38,477 bases of DNA from an uncultured Clostridia bacterium. GTDB taxonomy: Bacteria; Bacillota; Clostridia; Oscillospirales; Ruminococcaceae. Made by a program: the position numbers and the translations under genes. The stretch is taken from positions 1-38,477 of the forward strand of contig CALBJC010000073.1 in NCBI GenBank assembly GCA_937892655.1, read 5' to 3'. The notes beneath the pieces were generated by a model. It ran no database searches, was not told the origin of the DNA, and saw only the letters and a program-made list of their open reading frames with translations. Positions 15,500-24,322 of the stretch are shown here, in pieces; position 1 is the stretch's first letter; each line of letters starts with the position of its first letter.

Positions 15500-18400
15500 T
15501 TAGTCGTAAAGCTTTGTAAGTCTTGTGAGGTAATCGTACTTGTCAGCAGCGTTAGCAGCAGCCTTTGTGAAGAGCTTTTCTGCTCTTTCTGGGTTTGCTC
15601 TAGCCAGTGAGTTGTAACGAACTTCGCCCATGATGAATTCCTTGTAATCAGCTGATGGAGCCTTAGAATCAAGCATGAATGGGTTCTTGCCTTCAGCCTT
15701 GAGTCTTGGGTCATATCTGAAGAGGTTCCAGTAACCAGCCTGTACAGCCTTCTTTTCTTCAGCCTGAGCAATGCTCATACCACCCTTGATACCGTGGTTG
15801 ATACATGGAGCGTATGCGATTACAATTGATGGACCGTTGTAGCTTTCAGCTTCAACGAATGCCTTGATACACTGGTTCATATCAGCGCCCATAGCGATCT
15901 GAGCAACGTATACATAACCGTATGTCATAGCGATACCAGCGAGGTCCTTCTTCTTAACTTCCTTACCAGCTGCAGCAAACTGAGCGATAGCACCTGTAGG
16001 AGTTGACTTAGATGACTGACCGCCTGTATTTGAGTAAACTTCTGTATCGAATACGAGGATGTTTACATCTTCGCCTGAAGCGATAACGTGGTCAAGACCT
16101 GAGAAACCGATATCGTAAGCCCAACCGTCACCACCGAAGATCCACATTGACTTCTTTCTGAGGAAGTCCTTTTCAGCGAGGATTTCAGTTGAGAGCTTTG
16201 TTCTGTCCTTCTTGAGAGCTGCGATAAGAGCGTCTGTTGCAGGAGTGTTCTTAGCACCATCGTCGATTGTTGTGAGGTAATCAGCGATAGCTGCCTTGAG
16301 GTCTTCCTTCTTAGTTGTCTTCTGGAGTTCTAAGATCTTAGCGATTGCTCTCTGTCTGATTGTTGACTGAGCGAGGAACATACCGTAGCCGTATTCAGCG
16401 TTGTCTTCAAAGAGTGAGTTAGCCCAAGCTGGACCCTTGCCATCCTTGTTTGTTGTGTAAGGAGTTGAAGGAGCTGAACCACCCCAGATTGATGAACAAC
16501 CTGTAGCGTTTGCGATATACATTCTGTCACCGAAGAGCTGTGTAACGAGCTTAGCGTATGGTGTTTCACCACAACCAGCACATGCGCCTGAGAACTCGAG
16601 GAGTGGCTGCTTGAACTGTGAGCCCTTAACAGTTGTTTCCTTGAACTTTTCAAGAACTTCTGGCTTTTCAGCGAGTGTTAATGCGTAGTTGAATACTTCC
16701 TGTTCTGCGAGCTGTGTTTCGAGTGGTAACATATTGAGAGCCTTGTTGCCCTTCTTACCTGGACATACGTTTACACAAGCGCCGCAACCTGTACAGTCGA
16801 GAGCTGACATTGTCATTACGAAGTTGTAGCCAGGCATACCTGTTACAGCAACAGCCTTGTCACGAGCAAGCTTTGGAGCCTTCTTGAGCTCTGCGTCTGT
16901 CATGATAACCGGTCTGATAACAGCGTGTGGACAAACGTAAGCACAGAAGTTACACTGGATACAGTTTTCACCGTTCCAAGATGGAACATCAACAGCGATA
17001 CCTCTCTTTTCGAAAGCAGCTGAACCCTGTGGGAATGTACCGTCAGCCATATCAACGAATGTTGAAACTGGGAGCTTGTCGCCTTCCTGAGCGTTGCATG
17101 GGTTGAGGATCTTGTTTACGTAGTCAACGAGCTGTGCGTTCTTGCCTTCAGCCTTTGGCATACCCATTTCTGTATCCTTAGCCTTAGCCCAAGCCTTTGG
17201 AACCTTAACTTCAACGATGCTCTTGTAACCAGCGTCGATAGCGTCGTGGTTCTTCTTAACTACATCTTCACCCTTCTTTGAGTATGAAGCTGTAGCAGCG
17301 TCCTTCATGTACTTGAGAGCGTCTTCGAAAGGAATGATGTTAGCGAGCTTGAAGAATGCAGACTGGAGAATTGTGTTGATTCTGTTGCCCATGCCTGTTT
17401 CCTTACCGATCTTAACACCATCGATTGTGTAGAACTTGATGTTGTTCTTAGCGATATACTTCTTAACCTGACCTGGGAGCTTTTCTTCTAATTCCTTAGC
17501 ATCCCACTGACAGTTGAGGAGGAATGTACCGCCTGGCTTAACGTCAGAAACCATATCGTACTTTGTGATATAGCTTTCGTTGTGACAAGCAACAAAATCA
17601 GCCTGGTTGATAAGGTATGTTGACTTGATTGGAGTCTTACCGAATCTGAGGTGAGATACTGTTACGCCACCTGACTTCTTTGAGTCGTATGAGAAGTATG
17701 CCTGAGCATACATGTCTGTGTGGTCACCGATGATCTTGATTGAGTTCTTGTTAGCACCAACTGTACCGTCTGAACCAAGACCCCAGAACTTACAAGCTGT
17801 TGTACCAGCAGGAGCTGAGTCGAGCTTGCCTTCTGACTTGAGTGAGAGGTTTGTAACGTCGTCGTTGATACCGATTGTGAACTTAGGCTTGTAATCATCG
17901 CCTCTGAAGTATGGGTCGTTCCAGAATACTGCCTTGATCTGGTCAGGAGTTGTATCCTTAGAACCAAGACCGTATCTACCTGAAGAAATTGAAACGCCGT
18001 CAAACTTTGAACCCTTGAGAGCAGCTACTACGTCGAGGTAGAGAGGTTCGCCAAGAGCACCTGGTTCCTTAGTTCTGTCGAGAACTGAGATGTGCTGAAC
18101 TGTGTCAGGGATAGCTTCGATGAGCTTGTCTGCACAGAATGGTCTGTAAAGTCTTACCTTAACAAGACCGAGCTTTGTGCCGGCTGTTGAGTTGAGGTAA
18201 TCAATTGTTTCTTCGATTGTATCGTTAACTGAACCCATAGCGATGATGATGTGTGTAGCATCAGGAGCACCATAGTAGTTAAAGAGCTTGTAGTTAGTGC
18301 CGATCTTAGCATTAACCTTTTCCATATATTCTTCAACGATAGCAGGGAGAGCATTGTAGTAGTTGTTGCAAGCTTCTCTAGCCTGGAAGAAGATGTCAGG

Positions 18401-19063
18401 GTTCTGAGCTGTACCTCTGAGCACTGGGTGTTCTGGGTTGATAGCTCTGTTTCTGAATTCTGTGATAGCATCCATGTCTACCATTTCAGCTACGTCAGCC
18501 TTGTCCCATGTTTCAATCTTCTGAATTTCGTGTGAAGTTCTGAAACCGTCAAAGAAGTGTAAGAATGGAACTCTGCCCTTGATTGTTGCAAGGTGAGCAA
18601 TAGTACCGAGGTCCATAACTTCCTGAGCGTTTGTTGATGCGAGCATTGCAAAACCTGTCTGACGGCAAGCATATACGTCAGAGTGGTCACCGAAGATGTT
18701 GAGAGCGTGTGAAGCTACACATCTAGCGGAAACGTGGATAACGCATGGGAGTAATTCACCAGCGATCTTGTACATATTCGGAATCATAAGGAGCAAGCCC
18801 TGTGATGCTGTATATGTAGTTGTGAGTGCACCAGCTGCGAGTGAGCCGTGAACTGTACCAGCAGCGCCAGCTTCAGACTGCATTTCAGCAACTCTAACAG
18901 GTGTGCCGAAAATGTTTGTCTGACCCTTAGCAGACCACTGATCTGTTACCTCAGCCATTACTGAGGAAGGGGTAATTGGATAGATAGCAGCAACTTCTGT
19001 AAATGGGTACGCAGCCCATGCAGCAGCGTTGTTACCGTCCATGGTTTTCATTTTTCTTGCCAT
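15500..19063 (-). CDS. nifJ: Pyruvate:ferredoxin (flavodoxin) oxidoreductase, single-chain
   Basis: This 1187-residue enzyme (nifJ or por) decarboxylates pyruvate to acetyl-CoA, reducing ferredoxin, and is central to anaerobic fermentation. All domains of the fused form are present. The N-terminal pyrimidine-binding domain starts GNNAAAWAAYPFTEVAAIYP. A bi-cluster ferredoxin domain at about residues 690-770 has CIQCNFCAYVCP and CTGCGACVNVCP. The C-terminal TPP domain has CAGCGETPYAKL, GGDGWAYDIGFSGLDH and NTGGQSSKSTP. Start ATG 19063 follows AGAGGAGG. It is monocistronic, with an extended -10 promoter and its own terminator. Nothing appears missing. Confidence 0.97.
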   Translation of the reverse strand: MARKMKTMDGNNAAAWAAYPFTEVAAIYPITPSSVMAEVTDQWSAKGQTNIFGTPVRVAEMQSEAGAAGTVHGSLAAGALTTTYTASQGLLLMIPNMYKIAGELLPCVIHVSARCVASHALNIFGDHSDVYACRQTGFAMLASTNAQEVMDLGTIAHLATIKGRVPFLHFFDGFRTSHEIQKIETWDKADVAEMVDMDAITEFRNRAINPEHPVLRGTAQNPDIFFQAREACNNYYNALPAIVEEYMEKVNAKIGTNYKLFNYYGAPDATHIIIAMGSVNDTIEETIDYLNSTAGTKLGLVKVRLYRPFCADKLIEAIPDTVQHISVLDRTKEPGALGEPLYLDVVAALKGSKFDGVSISSGRYGLGSKDTTPDQIKAVFWNDPYFRGDDYKPKFTIGINDDVTNLSLKSEGKLDSAPAGTTACKFWGLGSDGTVGANKNSIKIIGDHTDMYAQAYFSYDSKKSGGVTVSHLRFGKTPIKSTYLINQADFVACHNESYITKYDMVSDVKPGGTFLLNCQWDAKELEEKLPGQVKKYIAKNNIKFYTIDGVKIGKETGMGNRINTILQSAFFKLANIIPFEDALKYMKDAATASYSKKGEDVVKKNHDAIDAGYKSIVEVKVPKAWAKAKDTEMGMPKAEGKNAQLVDYVNKILNPCNAQEGDKLPVSTFVDMADGTFPQGSAAFEKRGIAVDVPSWNGENCIQCNFCAYVCPHAVIRPVIMTDAELKKAPKLARDKAVAVTGMPGYNFVMTMSALDCTGCGACVNVCPGKKGNKALNMLPLETQLAEQEVFNYALTLAEKPEVLEKFKETTVKGSQFKQPLLEFSGACAGCGETPYAKLVTQLFGDRMYIANATGCSSIWGGSAPSTPYTTNKDGKGPAWANSLFEDNAEYGYGMFLAQSTIRQRAIAKILELQKTTKKEDLKAAIADYLTTIDDGAKNTPATDALIAALKKDRTKLSTEILAEKDFLRKKSMWIFGGDGWAYDIGFSGLDHVIASGEDVNILVFDTEVYSNTGGQSSKSTPTGAIAQFAAAGKEVKKKDLAGIAMTYGYVYVAQIAMGADMNQCIKAFVEAESYNGPSIVIAYAPCINHGIKGGMSIAQAEEKKAVQAGYWNLFRYDPRLKAEGKNPFMLDSKAPSADYKEFIMGEVRYNSLARANPERAEKLFTKAAANAADKYDYLTRLTKLYD

Positions 19064-19122
19064 TTTTGGTCCTCCTCTAATATTTAGAAACCGTTATGAA
19101 CAATACATAACTTCAACTATGT

Positions 19123-19151
19123 ATTTTATCACAAAAATGCGCATTTGTAAA
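19123..19151 (-). promoter_or_regulatory. Promoter of the pyruvate:ferredoxin oxidoreductase gene
   Basis: On the minus strand TTTACA (19146-19151) and TAAAAT (19123-19128) are separated by 17 bases, and the -10 is preceded by TGA, an extended -10. It lies 60 bases before the ATG with AGAGGAGG downstream. This fits a strong vegetative promoter. Confidence 0.8.
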
Positions 19152-19232
19152 GGGTTAAACGATTAAATTTTATACTTTTCTCAACTTTTTAACCGCTGTT
19201 CCAAGATATTTGTTAATTTTGTAACAATTAAA

Positions 19233-19258
19233 CCCTCCGCAAGCAATTTTACGGAGGG
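19233..19258 (-). terminator. Terminator of the chemotaxis operon
   Basis: CCCTCCG (19233-19239) and CGGAGGG (19252-19258) form a seven-bp GC-rich stem with a 12-base loop. On the minus strand it lies just after the last cheW stop and is followed by TTTAATTG. The other flank also has CTTTTCG, but nothing on the plus strand needs ending here. Confidence 0.75.
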
Positions 19259-19265
19259 CTTTTCG

Positions 19266-19766
19266 TTATTTTTTGGTTGTAGCGTTGACTGCAGCGGCGT
19301 CATCATCGTTAATCATAAGCGGGAGATTCAAGATGAAAACAACTGAGCCGTTTAGGTTGAAGGAGCCTGTGAGATATCTTGTATAAGCCTTGGCGCTTAC
19401 CTTTGGAGGAGGGGCGATATAATCAGGATTTATTTCAACAAGCTCACCGATTTTATCAACCATAATTCCGATAAAGTTATCTTCAGCTTCATTTTCAACT
19501 ACTACGATACATTTCTGCTCATCGTCAGGGGCAGGGTCTTTATCCTGAAAACGAGCGTGAGGATTTATAACAGGAACATTTTCACCCTTTATCTGAGCTA
19601 ACCCCATGATGTAATCGGGAAACTCAGGAATAGGTAACAGCTCACAGCGCTGTGAGATTTCTGCAACAACAGAAACGTCAACTGCGTAAACTTTTTTTGA
19701 AACTCTGAAGGTGAGATATTTAAATACCAATTCGTCATCTTCAAATTCGAGCATTTCTTCAGCCAT
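19266..19766 (-). CDS. cheW: CheW-domain chemotaxis coupling protein (distal copy)
   Basis: This 166-residue CheW-type adaptor links chemoreceptors to the CheA kinase. The fold is visible from FKYLTFRVSKKVYAVDVSVV (about 14-33), through LPIPEFPDYIMGLAQIKGENVPVI, to the second subdomain FIGIMVDKIGELVEI. It is the last gene of the operon, 14 bases after cheB, with a GGAGGG ribosome binding site. It has a longer acidic N-terminus (AEEMLEFEDDEL) and a Thr/Lys tail compared with the other copy at 21679. A CheV identity is unlikely because no receiver domain follows. Confidence 0.9.
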   Translation of the reverse strand: MAEEMLEFEDDELVFKYLTFRVSKKVYAVDVSVVAEISQRCELLPIPEFPDYIMGLAQIKGENVPVINPHARFQDKDPAPDDEQKCIVVVENEAEDNFIGIMVDKIGELVEINPDYIAPPPKVSAKAYTRYLTGSFNLNGSVVFILNLPLMINDDDAAAVNATTKK

Positions 19767-19780
19767 TCAAATATCCCTCC

Positions 19781-20818
19781 TTACTTGTTTGTAAAGTATT
19801 TTACTATCTCATCGCCGATAGCGTGAATATCTCTCTGAACGGTTACAGCGCCTATATCCTTTGCGACCTTAGGCATACCGTAAACGGTTGAGCTTTCTTC
19901 GTTCTGACCGATCGTGTAAGCGCCTGCCTTTTTCATTGATAAAAGGCCCTGCGCACCGTCTGAACCCATACCCGTGAGTATTACACCTACTGCTTCTTTA
20001 CCTGCCGCCGCCGCAACTGACTCAAACATAACGTCAACCGACGGGCAATGACCGCTCACCTTATCACCTGATGAGAGAGATACAAAGTAACCGTTAGCGT
20101 CTGCAAAAACCTTCATATGCTTACCGCCCTGAGCGATAACGATCTGAGAATTTTTAACATACATACCGCTTTTTGCCTCAACTACCTCATGCTTGAGCAT
20201 ACCGTTGAGTCTTTGCGCAAACATTGATGTAAAGCCCTCAGGCATATGGATAACAACAACGATAGGCGGAGTATTGAGAGGCAATTTCTTAAGCACCTTA
20301 GGCAAAGCCTCTGTACCGCCCGTTGAAGCGCCGATAGCGATAAGTGACTTAGGGTTTGTTTTCATTGTTACAATGTTTCCTACAGGGGCTACCTTGTAAA
20401 CACGGTCAGCGGTTTTTATAACCTTTGCGTTTGATGCAATTCTTACGATACCGCGAAGCTTTTTACCGAATTCCTCAAGCTCATTTGTTTTTGTTACAAC
20501 AGGCTTTCTTACAAAGTCGATAGCGCCTCTGCTCATAGCCTCAAATGCGTCGATAGGGGTTGAGGTTACAACTACTACCGGGCAGATGTAAACAGGGAAG
20601 AGGTTTTTGAGGAAGGTAAGACCATCCATAACCGGCATCTCAACGTCAAGCGTGATAACGTCAGGCTTTAATTCTTTTGCCTTGAAAAGCGCATCAGCAC
20701 CGTTTGAGGCACGGCCTATAATTTCGATATCGCCCTCTGCGGAAAGCAGACGGGATATAGTTTCAACATATAAAAGAGAGTCATCAACAACTAAAACTCT
20801 CAATTTTTTAACTGCCAT
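19781..20818 (-). CDS. cheB: Chemotaxis response regulator methylesterase CheB
   Basis: CheB (345 residues) demethylates and deamidates chemoreceptors for adaptation. The receiver domain (1-125) has VVDD, the phosphoacceptor Asp58 in ITLDVEMPVMDG, the Thr in VTSTP and the Lys in VRKPV. The methylesterase domain (about 155-340) has the catalytic triad Ser165 in IGASTGG, His191 in VVIHMPEGFT and Asp287 in LTGMGSDGA. Full length and apparently active. It lies 13 bases after cheR and 14 before the distal cheW. An AAGGAGGGAG site precedes the ATG. Confidence 0.96.
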   Translation of the reverse strand: MAVKKLRVLVVDDSLLYVETISRLLSAEGDIEIIGRASNGADALFKAKELKPDVITLDVEMPVMDGLTFLKNLFPVYICPVVVVTSTPIDAFEAMSRGAIDFVRKPVVTKTNELEEFGKKLRGIVRIASNAKVIKTADRVYKVAPVGNIVTMKTNPKSLIAIGASTGGTEALPKVLKKLPLNTPPIVVVIHMPEGFTSMFAQRLNGMLKHEVVEAKSGMYVKNSQIVIAQGGKHMKVFADANGYFVSLSSGDKVSGHCPSVDVMFESVAAAAGKEAVGVILTGMGSDGAQGLLSMKKAGAYTIGQNEESSTVYGMPKVAKDIGAVTVQRDIHAIGDEIVKYFTNK

Positions 20819-20831
20819 TTTGACTCCCTCC

Positions 20832-21647
20832 TTACTCCTTGATGTAGATTGAAGGCTTTTCCTTCTTGTAGCTTGTCTGGTTTGACAGATTTTCTGTATG
20901 ACCTATATACAGATAAGCGCCAGGCTTTGAAGCGTCATAGAAGCTTTCTGTCAGCTTGTGCCGTGTCTTATCGTCAAAATAGATCATAACATTGCGGCAG
21001 AAGATAAGGTCGAAATCCTTTTTGAATTTGATTTCATCCATAAGGTTGTGGTATTTGAAAACAACGTTTTCTCTCACTCTGTCGATAACCTGATATGAGC
21101 CATCCTTCTGCCTTTTGAAATACTTTTCAACAAGCAGAGGGTCCATTCTTTCCATAACATCTGCTTTGTAGATACCAAGCTTTGCAGTACGCAGGGCTGT
21201 AAATGAAATATCGGTTGCCAAAACCTTGAAATCCCACTGCTTTGCGTAAATGCCAAAATACTCCAAAAGACAGATCACAATGTTGTAAGGCTCGTTGCCG
21301 TATGAACAGCCTGCAGACCAGATTCTGATTTCTTTTTCCTTTTCGTTTCTGAATGCCTTTTCCATTTTAGGCAGAAAAACATCGGTGAAATGCTGGAAAT
21401 GTTCGTGTTCACGCATAAAATACGTGTGGTTTGTAGTGAGCTTGTCTACCATATTTGAAAGCTCTTTGCCCGTATGGTCAGAGAAAACATAATTGAGATA
21501 ATCTGTATAATTTGAAAAACCCTTTTCCTTTATGTAAAAGCCGAGTCTTGATTCAACAAGCGCTTTCTTTTCAAAAAGAACAAGACCGAATTTTCTCTTG
21601 AGATAGGTAGTTAACCTCTCCAGGTCCTTTTCACTGATCTCCAACAT
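20832..21647 (-). CDS. cheR: Chemotaxis protein methyltransferase CheR
   Basis: CheR (271 residues) methylates receptor glutamates using S-adenosylmethionine. The N-terminal helical domain spans roughly residues 1-75 and ends TTNHTYFMREHEHF. The methyltransferase domain follows: the SAM-binding loop IWSAGCSYGNEPYNI at 109-123, TDIS at 145, FDLIFCRNVMIYF at 212-224 and YLYIGHTENLS at 245-255. I start at ATG 21647 because AAAAGGAGG is six bases upstream; a GTG at 21653 would touch that site. No C-terminal TPR extension is present. Confidence 0.95.
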   Translation of the reverse strand: MLEISEKDLERLTTYLKRKFGLVLFEKKALVESRLGFYIKEKGFSNYTDYLNYVFSDHTGKELSNMVDKLTTNHTYFMREHEHFQHFTDVFLPKMEKAFRNEKEKEIRIWSAGCSYGNEPYNIVICLLEYFGIYAKQWDFKVLATDISFTALRTAKLGIYKADVMERMDPLLVEKYFKRQKDGSYQVIDRVRENVVFKYHNLMDEIKFKKDFDLIFCRNVMIYFDDKTRHKLTESFYDASKPGAYLYIGHTENLSNQTSYKKEKPSIYIKE

Positions 21648-21678
21648 TGCCACCTCCTTTTCTTAAAATTTGATGTTA

Positions 21679-22143
21679 CTAAAACTGATTCTGAAGCTTC
21701 ATTGATTCAAGAAGCTGAACCATATCCTCGCCACGTCTGAAAATGTGAGATACAAGACCTGCCTTGTCAGGATTTTCAGCCATAGTCTTTTTGTCAAATG
21801 ATTCGATACCGATGACCGATTCAACCATAAGGCCGCATGAAACGCCTTCACGCCTGATAACTACTATACATGAGCGGTCAGGATAAACGTCATTGATAGT
21901 GTAGTCAGCCTTAGGGTTTATCTTCATTCTTAAATCCATTACCGGAACGATTTTACCGCGAAGGTTTATAATGCCCTTTATGTAGCGGGGCAAGCCCGGA
22001 ACAAAAGTAACAGGACACATTTCGATAATATCTGTTATAAACTCGATTTCAGCGGCATATGTTATACCGCCTGTGGAAAATAAGCAAAGCTCAACTAAAT
22101 TCTCGTTTACAACTTCAACATCGTCGCCACTAAGTCTTCTCAT
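21679..22143 (-). CDS. cheW: CheW-domain chemotaxis coupling protein (proximal copy)
   Basis: This 154-residue protein is the first of two CheW adaptors in the operon. The domain begins LVELCLFSTGGITYAAEIEF (about 16-35), continues CPVTFVPGLPRYIKGIINLR with GKIVPVMDLRMK, then DRSCIVVIRREGVSCGLMVE. The start at 22143 is preceded by GAAGGAGGATAAGC and lies inside the end of cheA, giving a 14-base overlap and translational coupling. Its Cys-containing second half differs from the distal copy, so the two are not recent duplicates. Confidence 0.92.
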   Translation of the reverse strand: MRRLSGDDVEVVNENLVELCLFSTGGITYAAEIEFITDIIEMCPVTFVPGLPRYIKGIINLRGKIVPVMDLRMKINPKADYTINDVYPDRSCIVVIRREGVSCGLMVESVIGIESFDKKTMAENPDKAGLVSHIFRRGEDMVQLLESMKLQNQF

Positions 22144-24205
22144 GCTTATCCTCCTTCATTGCTTTTTCAGTAAGAGCCTTAACGTCAACAAGCAGGGTAA
22201 TTGAACCGTCGCCCAGGATAGCACAGCCCGTAAGACCGTTATCCTTAACGCCCATTCTGTTTAAAAGGGTAGGGAATGATTTGATAACTACCGATACTTC
22301 TTCGCAAAGCTCATCAGCAAACAGACATACAGAGCCTGCATCCGAATCGCACATAAGCATAATACCCTCGGCTAGATCGGTAACCTCGGTGGAGATACCA
22401 AAGGTATCGTGAAGCCTTACGATAGGGTAACACTTATCGCGGCGCATAATCATTTCGTTAGAGCCTGTTGTAGAAACAAGATTTCTTACATCAAGCTTGA
22501 ATACTTCCTTGATGCTCAAAGTTGGCACTAAGAGTGAAGATGAACCGACCTTTATCTGCATAGCGTCGATGATAGAAAGAGTAAGCGGAATTTTGATGAT
22601 GAATTCTGTACCCTGACCCAGTTCACTCTTGATGTTGATAGTACCTCTGATTTTTTCGATGTTCTGTCTAACAACGTCCATACCAACGCCACGGCCTGAG
22701 TATTCAGTAACCTGTTCGTTGGTTGAAAAACCAGGGAGCATAATGAGCTTTAAGGCTTCGGCGTGGGTATATTCTTCGGCAGGCTTTGTCAGAAGACCGT
22801 TTTTCTGAGCCTTCGCAATAAGCTTTGCCGTATCCATACCCTTACCGTTATCTATAATTCTGATGATGATTTCACCGGCTGCAGATTCTGCAGAAAGAAT
22901 AACCTTAGCGCGCTCTGTTTTGCCTGCAGCCTCTCTGTCGGCAGGTAATTCAATACCGTGGTCCATAGAGTTACGGACAATATGCATCAGCGGGTCGCCA
23001 AGAGCGTCGATAACTGTTTTGTCAACCTCGGTTTCTTCGCCCTTGAATATAAGGTCAACGTCCTTACCGAGCTTAACGTTCATATCTCTTACAATTCTGC
23101 TCATCTTGTTGAATGCTACTGAAATAGGGAGCATTCTTACGCTCATGGCAAAATCCTGAAGCTCGTCTGTAAGCTTTTTGAGGTTTCTTACAGGCTTTGA
23201 GAAATTCTCATCTGTCTGCATAATAGGCAGAGCAGTGAGCATTGATTCTGTAATAACAATTTCACTAACGAGGTCTAAAAGCTCATCGAGCTTTGAAAGC
23301 TTAACTGAAATGATACTGTCAGCAGGGGCAGCCGCTTTCTTTTCGCCTGCAGGCTTTGCAGGGGCAGGCTTCTTTTCTGAAGCCTTGGCTTCTGCGGGCT
23401 TCGGAGCTTCCTTTGGCTTTTCTTCAGCCTTAGGCTTTTCAACCCTTTTCTTTTCAACGCCTTCAACGCCCTTAACGCCTACGGCTTTTTTGATCTTCTT
23501 TAATACCGCCTCGTTGTCCTCACAGGAATATTTGAGCACAAGACCGTCAGCGCCCAGAACCTTTACAGCGTCATCAACTGTCGGGTCTTCAGGGATAGTT
23601 TTCTTGACCTCACAAACCTTTTTAAGACCGCGCAGCATAACCATAGCACGCATGTTTGACATACTGTCCTCAGGGTCAAACTTGACGTGAGCGGCAAAGA
23701 TAGTAGCGTCATCAAAATCGCCGTCGTCAAAAATAGCGGCAGCAGATGAGCCTGAACCTTTTGAGTCTGCGGCCTTTGCAGCAGGGGCTTCTTCGCCCTT
23801 GATCTTAGCCGCATAAGCTCTGATCTCGTTCATTTCTTCTGTAAAATCAGTAAGCTCTGCGCTTTCGTCAGGCAATGTATCAACCTCACCCTTCAGGCAG
23901 TCGAACGCTTTGAAAAGGTGGGTATAAAGTTCGTTTTTGTCATACTGGGTATCAGGGTCTTCTCTGAGAATGAAGAACAGATCTTCAACCGCATGAGCGA
24001 GCTTTGAGATGTTTGGCAATTCCATCATAGCCGCAGAGCCCTTGATGGTATGCATGATTCTGAATATCTGATTTATTTCATCAGAGCCAATGCTCTCTTC
24101 CTTTTCGGTTGTCATTAAAAGCTCTTCAAGCTGGTCAAGCAGGGTAGTAGTTTCATATAAGAATACTTCCAGCATTGACTGTAAGCTGGGGTCAAACTTA
24201 GCCAT
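22130..24205 (-). CDS. cheA: Chemotaxis histidine kinase CheA
   Basis: CheA (691 residues) is the histidine kinase of the chemosensory array. The P1 domain (about 1-135) carries the phospho-accepting His52 in RIMHTIKGSAAMMEL. A P2-like domain with FAAHVKFDPEDSMSN sits at about 165-245, followed by a Lys/Glu/Pro/Ala linker (about 248-295). The P3 dimerisation helix pair starts at SIISVKLSKLDELLDLV. The ATPase P4 domain has the N-box HIVRNSMDHGIE, IDNGKGMD and GRGVGMDVVRQNI. The P5 CheW-like domain (about 550-685) begins LTLSIIDAMQIKVGSSS. All kinase motifs are intact. It is the first gene of the operon. Confidence 0.96.
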   Translation of the reverse strand: MAKFDPSLQSMLEVFLYETTTLLDQLEELLMTTEKEESIGSDEINQIFRIMHTIKGSAAMMELPNISKLAHAVEDLFFILREDPDTQYDKNELYTHLFKAFDCLKGEVDTLPDESAELTDFTEEMNEIRAYAAKIKGEEAPAAKAADSKGSGSSAAAIFDDGDFDDATIFAAHVKFDPEDSMSNMRAMVMLRGLKKVCEVKKTIPEDPTVDDAVKVLGADGLVLKYSCEDNEAVLKKIKKAVGVKGVEGVEKKRVEKPKAEEKPKEAPKPAEAKASEKKPAPAKPAGEKKAAAPADSIISVKLSKLDELLDLVSEIVITESMLTALPIMQTDENFSKPVRNLKKLTDELQDFAMSVRMLPISVAFNKMSRIVRDMNVKLGKDVDLIFKGEETEVDKTVIDALGDPLMHIVRNSMDHGIELPADREAAGKTERAKVILSAESAAGEIIIRIIDNGKGMDTAKLIAKAQKNGLLTKPAEEYTHAEALKLIMLPGFSTNEQVTEYSGRGVGMDVVRQNIEKIRGTINIKSELGQGTEFIIKIPLTLSIIDAMQIKVGSSSLLVPTLSIKEVFKLDVRNLVSTTGSNEMIMRRDKCYPIVRLHDTFGISTEVTDLAEGIMLMCDSDAGSVCLFADELCEEVSVVIKSFPTLLNRMGVKDNGLTGCAILGDGSITLLVDVKALTEKAMKEDKHEKT

Positions 24206-24274
24206 TAAAGCACCTCCGATAATTCTGATAATATATCTTGAGGATATAATTATCCTTATTTTACTAGTAAATCT

Positions 24275-24303
24275 ATTATATCAAAAATAGTGACAAAAAA
24301 CAA
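24275..24303 (-). promoter_or_regulatory. Promoter of the chemotaxis operon
   Basis: On the minus strand TTGTTT (24298-24303) and TATAAT (24275-24280) are 17 bases apart, with TGA before the -10 (extended). This is a sigma-A type promoter, not the sigma-D type TAAA-n15-GCCGATAA usual for motility genes, which suggests constitutive or housekeeping expression. Its transcript has a leader of about 60 bases before cheA. Confidence 0.7.
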
Positions 24304-24322
24304 GTGTTATAATCTAATAATT

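Noticed and set aside
16330..16653. 107-residue minus-strand frame inside the pyruvate:ferredoxin oxidoreductase gene, and similar Ser/Gln/Thr-rich frames nearby
   Set aside because: They are other-frame shadows of the well-supported 1187-residue gene, with no ribosome binding site or family pattern.
23178..23690. 170-residue open frame on the plus strand opposite cheA
   Set aside because: It lies antisense to the Lys/Ala/Pro linker and P2 region of cheA, has no ribosome binding site, and its composition (Ser, Phe, Ala rich) is what the reverse strand of that linker would give.
24241..24256. AGGATA-TAAT-TATCCT palindrome in the cheA leader
   Set aside because: It is short, AT-rich, lies between -10 and ribosome binding site and has no T-run; nothing separates it from chance in such AT-rich sequence.
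24304..24322. Terminator after the permease gene
   Set aside because: Only an AT stem (AATTTT/AAAATT) overlapping the stop codon is present; it is too weak to call, so read-through into cheA cannot be excluded.
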